A stretch of DNA of 38,423 bases from Caldithrix sp. (GCA_004356825.1 SMXC01000121.1:1-38423), one strand, 5' to 3'. Positions 27,602 to 37,057 are shown, counted from the stretch's first letter. The notes: generated from the sequence alone by a model not told the origin. Numbers and translations are program-made.

Positions 27602-29470
27602 ATGATTATATTCCAACGCTTTGGATTCAATAATCTAAGGAAAAGAATAGTGGTAGTTAAAAATTTATTTCTTTGTGTTTTCACTTTTACTTTATGGCTG
27701 AATATAGGTTTTGCTCAGGGATTCTTTCCTTCGATTCCTCCTGATTCGGTTCGTTTGCATATTGCCTTTCCGGCTGAAGGTGATACCCTGAATTCAAATC
27801 GAGTCAGGTATGCCGGGTCAGCCTTACCAACCGCAAAAGTCTGGGTGCAGGGTATTGAAACAAAAGTGTATCCATCCGGTGCATTTGTAGGATTGGCAAG
27901 TTTAGATGAAGGCATTAATGCAATCGACTTCCGGGTTGAGGATACTTTGGGGAGCCTCCGCGAAAGCCTCATTGTTTTTCGGAAACCCGCAAGAAAAACC
28001 TTTGCTGAAATCCCGACCGCTGTTGACCCGGATGGGATGAAACCGGCAAGCGATGTTTACCTTTCTTACCGCGATAAACTGGAAGTTGAATTCTGGGGCA
28101 GCCCGGGAGGTCAGGCAATTTTCTCAATTGATAAAATTGCTAAAAATGTGCAAATGATGGAAATGCCGGGCAAGTCTTCCAATAGCGGTAGCGGGCATTA
28201 CAAAGGCCTGGTGGTAATTCCGAATTTAATTGAGTACAAACCCAAGGAGATAAAATTCAAGTTCCGGGGTAAGAACGGACGCCGCATAAAATTTCGATCC
28301 GCTGGTAAAGTTAACATTCTTTCTCCTGTTTTGCCGCTAATTGGCGTGACCATCGACTCAATTAATTTGATTCTTACGAAGCCTGATGGTGAAATTTGGA
28401 TGGCTCTTCCCGCCGGTATTAAAATTGAAATTATTGCGCGGCAGAATGCAGTAAGCAAAGTTCGATTGGCTGAGGGGATCGTTGGATTTACTGCGTCGAA
28501 AAACCTCCAGATCTTACCGCCAGGAACGCCTTTCCCTTCCGCCTCGATTGGCAGTATTGGCACTTTAGAAAACTCGAACTGGATCAAAATCCGGGTCAAT
28601 GTTTCGCACAAAGTCCCTTTTGAGATTCAACAAATTTTAGATCCTGCTGCTTTGGAAGTGACTTTTTTTCGTTCCCGTTTGGCTCCCCAGTGGATTATGT
28701 ATCCCCGCGATGATGAAACAATCAGAACCATAAGCTGGCGTCAAAAAAGCAGCGAAGAGTTTGTGCTGCGGATCGAGTTGAATCAAAAACAGCAGTGGGG
28801 TTATCTGGGCCGTTACATTGGCAAACAATTTTGGCTCAACATCAGAAAAGCTCCCGTCCTATCAACGCAGCCCGACTCAACTTTAAAAAAAGTAATTATA
28901 ACAATTGATCCGGGGCACGGCGGTAAATTTGCGGGTGCTGTTAGTGCGACCGGTTTGTTTGAGAAAGAAGTAAACCTGCAATATGCTGCCCGAGTCGCGG
29001 GCTTGCTAAGAGCTGAAGGCGCAGCGGTTTTCATGACCCGGACACAGGACACAACGATGACTCTGCGCTCTCGAATCGACGCTGCCCGGGCTGTTAACTC
29101 ACATATTTTTATTTCACTACACAACAATTCAATTGGCGCCTCGACTAACCCTTTGCGCACGCGAGGTGCAAGTACCTATTATACTGTGCCGCAATCTCAG
29201 GAAATTGCTAAGGATATTTATCACCGCTTACTCGATCTTGGATTAGAGCCGTTTGGCAGAGTTTCATCTACCTATTATGTGACTCGGCAAACGGATTTAA
29301 TTTCGTTGATAGTTGAGGCGGCTTTTATGACCCACCCGGAAGATGAGATGCTTTTATTAGATAATGAATTTTTAGATGAGATGGCTGCGGCCGTTGCCGC
29401 GGGGATTAAAGATTTTGTAGTAAAACAAACCCCTAACCGGGACAAGCCGGAAATCCCAAAACGGTGGTGA
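27602..29470 (+). CDS. N-acetylmuramoyl-L-alanine amidase (AmiC-like, Amidase_3)
   Basis: C-terminal Amidase_3: ITIDPGHGGKFAGAVSATGLFEKEVNLQYAARVAGLLRAEGAAVFMTRTQDTTMTLRSRIDAAR...HIFISLHNNS...VEAAFMTHPEDEMLL. ATG at 27602 preferred over track start 27584. Confidence 0.93.
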   Translation: MIIFQRFGFNNLRKRIVVVKNLFLCVFTFTLWLNIGFAQGFFPSIPPDSVRLHIAFPAEGDTLNSNRVRYAGSALPTAKVWVQGIETKVYPSGAFVGLASLDEGINAIDFRVEDTLGSLRESLIVFRKPARKTFAEIPTAVDPDGMKPASDVYLSYRDKLEVEFWGSPGGQAIFSIDKIAKNVQMMEMPGKSSNSGSGHYKGLVVIPNLIEYKPKEIKFKFRGKNGRRIKFRSAGKVNILSPVLPLIGVTIDSINLILTKPDGEIWMALPAGIKIEIIARQNAVSKVRLAEGIVGFTASKNLQILPPGTPFPSASIGSIGTLENSNWIKIRVNVSHKVPFEIQQILDPAALEVTFFRSRLAPQWIMYPRDDETIRTISWRQKSSEEFVLRIELNQKQQWGYLGRYIGKQFWLNIRKAPVLSTQPDSTLKKVIITIDPGHGGKFAGAVSATGLFEKEVNLQYAARVAGLLRAEGAAVFMTRTQDTTMTLRSRIDAARAVNSHIFISLHNNSIGASTNPLRTRGASTYYTVPQSQEIAKDIYHRLLDLGLEPFGRVSSTYYVTRQTDLISLIVEAAFMTHPEDEMLLLDNEFLDEMAAAVAAGIKDFVVKQTPNRDKPEIPKRW

Positions 29471-29558
29471 GCTTAGTCGAATCCATGCCAAAAACAGAAT
29501 TCAAAAGTGATATGCTGGGCCCGAACTGTTTTATTAATTTGTTTGGAGAGAAGGAGAA

Positions 29559-29906
29559 ATGGAGCGTTTAGAAACATTTGACAATAAATATCCCAACCGG
29601 GATTATACGGTCACAATTGTGAATGATGAGTATACTTCAGTTTGCCCGATGACTGGTTTGCCGGATTTCGGCACGATCACCATCAATTATGTGCCGGACA
29701 AAAAGTGCCTCGAGCTCAAGGCGCTGAAATACTACTTTATGGAATATCGAAATGAGGGAATTTTTTATGAAGCGGTGATCAACAAAATTTTAGATGATCT
29801 GGTTGAGGTCTGTGATCCAAAAAGTATGGAAGTGATTGGTGAGTTTACGGTGCGGGGCGGATTACGTTCAGTGGTAAAAGCGTCGCATAAAAAGGATACG
29901 AAATGA
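29559..29906 (+). CDS. queF: NADPH-dependent 7-cyano-7-deazaguanine reductase
   Basis: YTSVCPMTGLPDFGTITINYVPDKKCLELKALKYYFMEYRNEGIFYEAVINKILDDL is the QueF signature. Confidence 0.95.
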   Translation: MERLETFDNKYPNRDYTVTIVNDEYTSVCPMTGLPDFGTITINYVPDKKCLELKALKYYFMEYRNEGIFYEAVINKILDDLVEVCDPKSMEVIGEFTVRGGLRSVVKASHKKDTK

Positions 29907-30589
29907 AACGCGAATTGGTGGTGGTTTTGGCCAGCGGCGGCATGGACAGTGCCGTAACCACGGCGATTGCAAATCAGACTTCTCGGCTAGCGTTTTTACA
30001 TTTGAATTATGGACAGCGGACGGCGGAGAGGGAATTGCAAGCATTTAAAGAGCTGGCAGAATTTTACCAGGTTGAAAAAAAATTGGTGATAAATGTGGAT
30101 CATCTTTCACAGATAGGCGGTTCAAGTTTAACGGACACGGATATTGCAATAGCCCAGGCTGATCTAGAAAGTACGGAGATCCCGACTTCTTATGTCCCGT
30201 TCCGAAATGCCAATCTGTTGGCAATCGCTACAAGTTGGGCGGAAGTAATTTCAGCCACGAAGATTTTTCTCGGAGCAGTTGAGGAGGACAGTTCTGGTTA
30301 CCCTGATTGCCGTCGAGAATTTTATGACGCCTTTCAGAAAGTCATCGATGCCGGCACAAAACCCAGCACTCAAATCGAAATTGTAACGCCAATTATCACT
30401 CTTAAAAAATACGAAATTGTGCTTAAGGGGAGAGAGCTGGGCGTGCCTTTTGAGTTGACCTGGTCATGCTATCAGCACGAGGACACAGCTTGCGGAGTTT
30501 GTGATAGCTGCGGTTTTCGACTGCGTGGATTTGAAAAGGCGGGTTTGCAGGATCCGATCGAGTATGCAGAGCGACCTGTTTATCAATGA
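29903..30589 (+). CDS. queC: 7-cyano-7-deazaguanine synthase
   Basis: VVVLASGGMDSAVTTAIA, LHLNYGQRTAERELQAF, YVPFRNANLLAIATSWAE, C-terminal zinc site SCY...CGVCDSCGFRLRGF. Confidence 0.96.
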   Translation: MKRELVVVLASGGMDSAVTTAIANQTSRLAFLHLNYGQRTAERELQAFKELAEFYQVEKKLVINVDHLSQIGGSSLTDTDIAIAQADLESTEIPTSYVPFRNANLLAIATSWAEVISATKIFLGAVEEDSSGYPDCRREFYDAFQKVIDAGTKPSTQIEIVTPIITLKKYEIVLKGRELGVPFELTWSCYQHEDTACGVCDSCGFRLRGFEKAGLQDPIEYAERPVYQ

Positions 30590-31148
30590 AATTAATCGAT
30601 GAGTTTCTACCAAATTATGATTTCACTGAGTTTCATGAAATTCAAATTCAGGCTCCAGCCGAGATCGTTTACCAAAAAGTTCTTGATTTAGATCTGAACA
30701 GCTCCAAAATGATTGGTAACCTATTTAAGCTGCGCCAGCTGCCGGCGCTTTTTTCTTCAAAAAAAGACATCAAGAAAAATTAGGCCTGACATTCGAAGGC
30801 CTTGAGAAATTCGGGTTTATTTTGCTCGGCAAGAACCCAGGCGAGGAAATCTTACTCGGTCTGGTCGGCCGTTTCTGGACGCGGTCCGGTGGCATTCGGC
30901 GTTTGGATGGCGATAGCTTTCGAAAATTTACCGAACCGGACTTTGCGAAAACAGTTTGGAACTTTTATCTTTCTGAAAAGGAGAACCAAACAGTCCTGAG
31001 CACTGAAACAAGAATTGCCTGTATGGATGATCGAGGCCGGCGAAATTTTAAAATCTACCGGACCTTTATCAGGCCGTTTAGCGGTATAATTCGCCAAGAG
31101 ATTTTGAAAGTGGTTAGAAGGGAAACTGAGTTCAAGGCTGTCATTTAG
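30586..31148 (+). pseudogene. SRPBCC-like conserved hypothetical gene split by one frameshift
   Basis: Frame 1 MKLIDEFLPNYDFTEFHEIQIQAPAEIVYQKVLDLDL...DIKKN*; after adding one A at the A5 run near 30773-30777 it continues KKLGLTFEGLEKFGFILLGKNPGEEILLGLVGRFWTRSGGIRRLD...RPFSGIIRQEILKVVRRETEF. Confidence 0.75.
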
Positions 31149-31304
31149 GTGTCATTAAGTCACTTATTGTCATTGGCTTAATGTCACAATGATCATCAAT
31201 GACTTTAATGACTGACCGCAGCATTTAAAAGACAACAATACGATTACCTATTGAAATAATAATTAGGAATCACTGAACTAGGATAGATCGGTAGCCTCTG
31301 CTAT

Positions 31305-31934
31305 TTGACGAGTATCTTAAAGCCAAATATGATTTTAATTATTTTATTATTTCTTTTATGCTGCGGCTGCCAGGAGCCCCCGCCAGTCAGTGAAATCGAT
31401 TTTGTAGCCCAAATTGAAAAACATCGTACCGAGAAAGATGTTTCTTTTAAAGGATCAGAAAACTCGCCGATACCGGATGAACGTAAAACCGAGTTTCAGG
31501 GGCTGAGTTACTTCCCTATCGATTTGAAATACCGATTTCAAGTCCGCCTGCAGCGATACAATCAAAAGGAGACTTTTGAAATTGTCACCAGCACCGGTAT
31601 GCTGCGCGAAACCATGAGATATGGCTATCTAAAATTTGAGATAGGCAACAGCGAATGTGTTCTGCAGGTCTACAAACTTCTGGATATTCAAAGCGAGTAC
31701 CCCAACTATCTTTTTGTCCCCTTCCTCGACGCAACCACAGGCAAAGGAAGCTATCCGGGTGGCAGGTATCTGGATTTTGAAGAAAACGACTCCGCAATTT
31801 ACACCCTGGATTTTAACCTGGCCTATGCCCCTTCTTGCGCTTACGGCAAAGCCGGTTACAATTGCCCAATCCCGCCAGCAGAGAATAAATTGGATGTTGC
31901 GATTCAAGCCGGCGAAAAATACCCGACCTTTTGA
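31305..31934 (+). CDS. DUF1684-family lipoprotein (start may be ATG 31329)
   Basis: LLCCGCQEPPP lipobox; ...YPNYLFVPFLDATTGKGSYPGGRYLDFEE...TLDFNLAYAPSCAYGKAGYNCPIPPAENKLDVAIQAGEK is the DUF1684 C-terminal pattern. Confidence 0.85.
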   Translation: MTSILKPNMILIILLFLLCCGCQEPPPVSEIDFVAQIEKHRTEKDVSFKGSENSPIPDERKTEFQGLSYFPIDLKYRFQVRLQRYNQKETFEIVTSTGMLRETMRYGYLKFEIGNSECVLQVYKLLDIQSEYPNYLFVPFLDATTGKGSYPGGRYLDFEENDSAIYTLDFNLAYAPSCAYGKAGYNCPIPPAENKLDVAIQAGEKYPTF

Positions 31935-32116
31935 GATTAGGGTGTGTTCGATCCTTGAATATCATCGTGAGGCAGCCGAAGTGGCCAAACTTCGGGTTCG
32001 GTAGGCCTGGAACGACTTATCTTCCTCATTGCGAAGCGGCTGCTTCGAAAACCCTCTTGATTTTTCCGTACTAAATTCATACGTTAGAATAGGAAATTAA
32101 CCGGAGATTTTGTCGA

Positions 32117-32824
32117 ATGACCAAACTTCTTTTTCAAACTGATAGCTATCTAAAAGAAACTAAAGCGACCGTTAGCGCTATTGAAGACGGCGCGGTCATT
32201 TTAGATGAGACCATCTTTTATCCCGGGGGCGGCGGTCAGCCGGCCGATCAGGGCAAACTTCTGTGCAAAGGGTATGTTTCCCGAATCGAGAAGGTGAAGA
32301 AAGTTGGAGACAACGTTCTGCATTTTCCGGCAGGACCTATGCCTGAAATTCGTGATAAAGTTCAATGCAAAATCGATTGGGACCGCCGCTACCAGTTGAT
32401 GCGCACGCATACCGCCATGCACATTTTGTGTGGCGTCATCTGGCGCGATTTTGGAGCAAAAGTGACGGGCGGCAACATGGAACCTCTGAAAGCGCGTATG
32501 GATTTTGAGTTTGAGGCGATGTCCGCGGATTTCGCAGAAAAAGTTGAGGAGCTGATCAACAAAGAAATCGCTGCTGCACGGCCAATTAAAGTGAATATTC
32601 TGCCAAGAGAAGAGGCGTTTAAAATTCCAGATTTAATTCGCACCAAAATCAATCTACTACCGGAGGGAATTCAACAGGTGCGCACGATTGAGCTCGTGGG
32701 CTTGGATTTACAGGCGGATGGCGGCACTCATGTCGCAAACACAGAAGAAGTCGGCAGGATTAAAATAGTTGGTCACGAGAGTAAGGGTAAGATTAATAAA
32801 CGGCTTCGGATTGAAGTTGAGTAG
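32117..32824 (+). CDS. Alanyl-tRNA editing protein (AlaX family)
   Basis: FYPGGGGQPADQGKL, RTHTAMHILCGVIW (HxxxH), DGGTHVANTEEVGRIKI. Confidence 0.93.
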   Translation: MTKLLFQTDSYLKETKATVSAIEDGAVILDETIFYPGGGGQPADQGKLLCKGYVSRIEKVKKVGDNVLHFPAGPMPEIRDKVQCKIDWDRRYQLMRTHTAMHILCGVIWRDFGAKVTGGNMEPLKARMDFEFEAMSADFAEKVEELINKEIAAARPIKVNILPREEAFKIPDLIRTKINLLPEGIQQVRTIELVGLDLQADGGTHVANTEEVGRIKIVGHESKGKINKRLRIEVE

Positions 32825-32859
32825 AAAGTTGAGGATTGAGGATCTAAAATAGAGAGTGC

Positions 32860-33264
32860 TCAAGAGTCTTCGATTTTATAATTTACATGTATTTCACCGG
32901 TATTGATTTTTTGGTTGAAATACTTTTTGAGATAAATTTTAACAAAAGCGCGGGAGAAGGGCAGTAGCAAAGCAAAACCGAATGCGTCGGTGATTAGGCC
33001 GGGAGTGAGCAGCAAAAGAGCGCCGGCAAGGACCAGGGCACCATCGATGAGACTGTCGCCTGGGAGCTGACCGGAGGCGAGTTCGTTTTGGATGCGGCTA
33101 ATAATTCCGAAACCCTCTGAACGCGCCAATGCTGCACCGATGAAACCTGTTAAAACGACAATGGCAATGGTATTCCAAAGCCCGATCTTTTGCCCGATTT
33201 CAATCAGCAAAACAAGCTCAATTAATGGGACAAGCGTAAAGAGTAATAGAAGACGGATGAACAT
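32860..33264 (-). CDS. fxsA: FxsA family membrane protein
   Basis: LVPLIELVLLIEIGQKIGLWNTIAIVVLTGFIGAALARSEGF...DGALVLAGALLLLTPGLITDAFGFALLLPFSR. Confidence 0.92.
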   Translation of the reverse strand: MFIRLLLLFTLVPLIELVLLIEIGQKIGLWNTIAIVVLTGFIGAALARSEGFGIISRIQNELASGQLPGDSLIDGALVLAGALLLLTPGLITDAFGFALLLPFSRAFVKIYLKKYFNQKINTGEIHVNYKIEDS

Positions 33265-33293
33265 TTTTTTACCCAGTTAACGAAAAATTATTT

Positions 33294-33364
33294 ACCGCAG
33301 AAGCCACGGAGCACGCAGAGACAATAAACAAAAAGATTTTTTAAAAACTCCGCACTCTGCAGTT
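33294..33364. repeat. Degenerate copy of the octamer-based palindromic intergenic repeat
   Basis: Left arm ccgcagaagccacggagcacgcagagacaataaac; right arm reverse complement aactgcagagtgcggagtttttaa; period-8 CRCRGARG units. Confidence 0.5.
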
Positions 33365-33436
33365 ATGAATGATCAAAGTTAAATATTCTAACGAAAATAA
33401 GCTAACTAAGATTCATTCGCAACCAGATTTTCATTT

Positions 33437-34018
33437 ATGGACCGGATATTTTTTGTTTCTCTTCTAATCATTTTGGGTTTGGCATGTGAAAATCCGTTTA
33501 GCACCCGGAAGCCAGAACCACCGGATACTCAGAACCGTTCTACTTTTATTCCTCCCATCAACCCTGAATTTGTTTTTATTAATCTTCAGTTCGCCGTTCG
33601 CGAGCGGAATGTAGAAAACTATATTTTAAGCTTTATTGACTCGACGCGATCTCAACGACGGTTCACTTTCGTACCTGATCAGGGAACGGCAACGGCGAAT
33701 TCCGGAACATTTGAGCATTGGAGTATAGAGAATGAACGGCTTTACCTTTTTCAGTTGCTGCAAGCGACGCCCAGTGATTCTTTACATTTGAATTTTAGAG
33801 AGGAAAGTCGCTCAGAAACGTCCGAAACCGCAGTTTTCATTCAGAATTACGAAATGGTTGTCGAGCATTCTCGGACAAACATTGCCACCGAGTTTCGCGG
33901 ACAATCTAAATTCTTTCTCGAACGAAATGAAACCGGCGACTGGGCGATTTACCGTTGGGAGGATTTTTCAAATAGTGTGGACCCGTCCTGGAGTGACTTG
34001 AAGGCTGCGTTTCAATAA
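33437..34018 (+). CDS. Hypothetical lipoprotein
   Basis: Signal peptide with lipobox ILGLAC; no family recognised. Confidence 0.7.
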   Translation: MDRIFFVSLLIILGLACENPFSTRKPEPPDTQNRSTFIPPINPEFVFINLQFAVRERNVENYILSFIDSTRSQRRFTFVPDQGTATANSGTFEHWSIENERLYLFQLLQATPSDSLHLNFREESRSETSETAVFIQNYEMVVEHSRTNIATEFRGQSKFFLERNETGDWAIYRWEDFSNSVDPSWSDLKAAFQ

Positions 34019-34019
34019 T

Positions 34020-35120
34020 ATGGCTGCCCAATCCAATAAATTACCGCGCTGGAAAATGAGGCTTTTGTGGAGTCTTTTAGTCTTATGTTTAATTCTGACC
34101 TCACTGAAACTTTTAGACGGGCCGGAACCGGGACTGAGTTTTTTTTCAAGTTCCGAAGTGAATGACGATTCTCAGGAGGAAGCGCTCAAGTTAAGTGTTT
34201 ACGGTGTCTTGTTCGATTTCGGGATTCAGGTTGACTGGATTACCGGCGACAGTCATTTCAAAACGGTGCTTGTGCCAGCAGACCTGCCCATTGTTGTGCC
34301 GTATACAGCCCTGGTTACAAGGTTTGGTGAACTCGGCGGTGCCTTAATCAAAGCTGAGTCAAATCCGGGAGGAGATCGACTCACCGTGGAAGTCGGCTTA
34401 AAAGGGAAATCTTTGTTTCAGGTTACCTTGTTAAAAGATCCGGAATTAAGGCGATTGGCCGGAAAAATCGCTATCGTTATCGATGATTTCGGGTATTCAT
34501 TCAGTTCTTTAGTAAAAGGGTTTATAGAGTTGGATCAGGAAATAACGCTGTCAATTTTACCCGGCCTGGACTACTCAAGAAAAATTGCTCAAGCGGGATT
34601 CGATGCAAAGCAAGGCGTGATACTGCATTTGCCGATGGAGGCTAAAAATGATGAGGTGGGTTTCGATGACCTGATATTGCGCACAGGATTGTCGGAAACA
34701 GAAATTAGAGATCGGGTCAGAAAGGCTGTCAGGGGACTTCCTCATATAATCGGATTAAATAATCACATGGGGTCACTCGCCACGGAAGATGAAAAACTAC
34801 TCTCGGTGATGATGGATGAAGTAAAAAAAGCCGGATTGTTCTTCCTGGATAGTCACACCAATTTCAAAACCCTGGCTTATGGAATGGCCGGGGAAAAGGG
34901 TGTCCCGCGCGCCATAAACGACACTTTTCTGGATGCCATTGAGGAGGAACCATTTATTCGGGAGCAAGTATACCTGTTAGCAGAAATCGCTTCCAGAAAA
35001 GGCCAGGCCATTGGCATTGGTCACCCCGAAAAATTAACTTTAAAAGTTTTAAAAAAAGAGCTGCCCAAGTTGGAAAGAAGAGGCTTTCAGTTTGTCGGTA
35101 TTGCGGAGTTGGTAAAATAA
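34020..35120 (+). CDS. Divergent polysaccharide deacetylase family protein
   Basis: KIAIVIDDFGYSFSSLVKGFIELDQEITLSILPG...GVILHLPMEAKN...GLNNHMGSLATEDEKLLSVMMDEVKKAGLFFLDSHTN...IGIGHPEKLTLKVL. Confidence 0.92.
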   Translation: MAAQSNKLPRWKMRLLWSLLVLCLILTSLKLLDGPEPGLSFFSSSEVNDDSQEEALKLSVYGVLFDFGIQVDWITGDSHFKTVLVPADLPIVVPYTALVTRFGELGGALIKAESNPGGDRLTVEVGLKGKSLFQVTLLKDPELRRLAGKIAIVIDDFGYSFSSLVKGFIELDQEITLSILPGLDYSRKIAQAGFDAKQGVILHLPMEAKNDEVGFDDLILRTGLSETEIRDRVRKAVRGLPHIIGLNNHMGSLATEDEKLLSVMMDEVKKAGLFFLDSHTNFKTLAYGMAGEKGVPRAINDTFLDAIEEEPFIREQVYLLAEIASRKGQAIGIGHPEKLTLKVLKKELPKLERRGFQFVGIAELVK

Positions 35121-35138
35121 TTTTTTCGCCCGCAGAAA

Positions 35139-35192
35139 TGAAATGCCACGGAAAGGAATATACAATTATTTTTTAGTTTCTGTGGCATTTCA
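35139..35192. terminator. Long imperfect hairpin (15/16 bp stem), possible terminator/processing site before pdxJ
   Basis: tgaaatgccacggaaa (35139-35154) pairs with tttctgtggcatttca (35177-35192). Confidence 0.55.
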
Positions 35193-35236
35193 AATCAGTG
35201 GGCTTGTTTTTATTTTTATTAGGAGGGCAAAGTTTT

Positions 35237-35953
35237 ATGATGAGGTTAGGAGTTAACATAGATCACGTAGCCACCGTGAGAGAGGCCCGTAAAGGCAAGT
35301 TGCCGGATCCGGTGGCGGGTGCAATCGCGGCTGAAATGGCGGGGGCGGATGGCATTGTTTGTCATCTTCGGGAAGACCGGCGCCACATCAAAGACAAGGA
35401 CCTGTTTTTGTTAAAGGAGATCGTCAAAACACATCTGAATTTAGAAATGGCCGCAACGGATGGAATGGTTGCAATTGCCACCGAAGTTATCCCGGACATG
35501 GTGACCCTGGTTCCTGAAAAACGCGAAGAAGTTACCACCGAAGGTGGACTGGATGTGGAGTCTAATGAAAACTCGATCGAAGAGGTCACCAGGAAGCTTC
35601 ATAGTCACAATATTGTGGTTTCCCTCTTCATCGATCCGGAGATTCGCCAGATCAAAGCCGCTGCGAAGTGTGAGGCGGACTACGTCGAACTTCATACTGG
35701 ACTTTACGCCAATGCCGAAGATTTAGGCACTATCACGGACGAGCTGGAGAAATTACGCTCCATGGCGATCGGCGCCGTTAAAATGGATTTGGGGGTAAGC
35801 GCGGGACACGGTCTCGACTACCACAATGTCCGTGATATTTTAGAAATCGAGCAGATTGAGGAGTTGAACATCGGCCACGCTATAGTTGCCAAAGCAGTCA
35901 TGGTTGGCATGGACCGCGCCGTTCGTGACATGATGGATATTATTCGAAGATAA
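35237..35953 (+). CDS. pdxJ: Pyridoxine 5'-phosphate synthase
   Basis: RLGVNIDHVATVREARKGKLPDPVAGAIAAEMAGADGIVCHLREDRRHIKDKDL, VELHTG, SAGHGLDYHNV, ELNIGHAIVAKA. SD aggagg at 35221; ATG 35237 preferred over track start. Confidence 0.97.
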   Translation: MMRLGVNIDHVATVREARKGKLPDPVAGAIAAEMAGADGIVCHLREDRRHIKDKDLFLLKEIVKTHLNLEMAATDGMVAIATEVIPDMVTLVPEKREEVTTEGGLDVESNENSIEEVTRKLHSHNIVVSLFIDPEIRQIKAAAKCEADYVELHTGLYANAEDLGTITDELEKLRSMAIGAVKMDLGVSAGHGLDYHNVRDILEIEQIEELNIGHAIVAKAVMVGMDRAVRDMMDIIRR

Positions 35954-35971
35954 CCTTTCCGAACACATCTC

Positions 35972-36982
35972 TTGTTTAAGGAAAAATGCTTGCCTGAAAT
36001 CGTCGCAGAGGTCATTCGAAACGAGCGGGTCGAGAGTCGCCACCGCGGGTACATCGCTGTTGCAACCACAAACGGCAGCCTGCTCGCTTCTTTGGGGGAG
36101 GTGCAGTTTCGAACTTATATTCGTTCCGCAGCCAAGCCGTTTCAAATTATGCCGCTTCTCACCAGCGGGGCGGTGGAACATTTCCAATTTACCGATAAAG
36201 AGCTCGCCGTCATTATGGCCTCTCACAACAGCGAGTCTTTCCACTTGGAAACAGTCAAAAGTATCCTAAAAAAAATTGGCCTGACCGTTGAGCATTTAAA
36301 ATGCGGCAGCCATCTGCCGTTGCATAAACCGACCGCAAAAGAGCTTTTAATTCAAAAAGAGAGACTCACGGCACTGCATAATAATTGCTCGGGAAAACAT
36401 TCCGGCATGCTGGCGCTTGCGGTCTACAAAAAATGGCCGCTTGCAACTTATTTAAATCCAGAGCATCCGGTGCAGGTAGAGATTAAAGAAACCATCTCAG
36501 GATTTTCGGGAGTGCCGACCGACGAAATTCATGTAGGGGTCGATGGTTGCAGCGCGCCGGTCTTCTTTTTGCCCGTTAAAAATATGGCCATGATGTATGC
36601 GGAACTGTCTGAACGAAATACTGAACCCGGCGAACGAGTGTTTAATTTGATGTCCGCCAATCCCGAAATGATTGCCGGCAGCGACCGCTTCGATACTGAT
36701 CTAATGCAGGCGCTCGCCGGTAGGGCGGTCAGCAAGGTTGGGGCTGAAGGCGTTCGCTGCCTTGGCATCCGTGGCAGCGCCCCGATTGGCATTGCCATAA
36801 AAATTGACGATGGCAGTGGCAGAGCCTCGGCAGCTGTCATGCTCGAAGTCCTTGCCCAATTGGATTTAATTTCAGAGGCTGAATTAGATAAGTTGTCTAA
36901 ATACCGAAAACCGGTTTTTAAAAATCATGCCGGCATTGAAACGGGTTTTATCAATGTGAATTTCAAGTTATATTTTTGGTAG
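35972..36982 (+). CDS. Asparaginase (AnsA/thermolabile L-asparaginase family)
   Basis: VESRHRGYIAVATTNGSLLASLGE...YIRSAAKPFQIMPLL...LAVIMASHNSE...LHNNCSGKHSGMLALA...VDGCSAPVFFLPV. Confidence 0.92.
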   Translation: MFKEKCLPEIVAEVIRNERVESRHRGYIAVATTNGSLLASLGEVQFRTYIRSAAKPFQIMPLLTSGAVEHFQFTDKELAVIMASHNSESFHLETVKSILKKIGLTVEHLKCGSHLPLHKPTAKELLIQKERLTALHNNCSGKHSGMLALAVYKKWPLATYLNPEHPVQVEIKETISGFSGVPTDEIHVGVDGCSAPVFFLPVKNMAMMYAELSERNTEPGERVFNLMSANPEMIAGSDRFDTDLMQALAGRAVSKVGAEGVRCLGIRGSAPIGIAIKIDDGSGRASAAVMLEVLAQLDLISEAELDKLSKYRKPVFKNHAGIETGFINVNFKLYFW

Positions 36983-37057
36983 AGATTTTTTTGCAGGCAC
37001 CGGCATTCATGCGATCGATTTAACCGGCGCTTGATACGAAGCCAACAATTTTAGCGA

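Noticed and set aside
28198-28611. Antisense ORF of 137 aa
   Set aside because: Opposite strand of the well-supported amidase gene; no family features.
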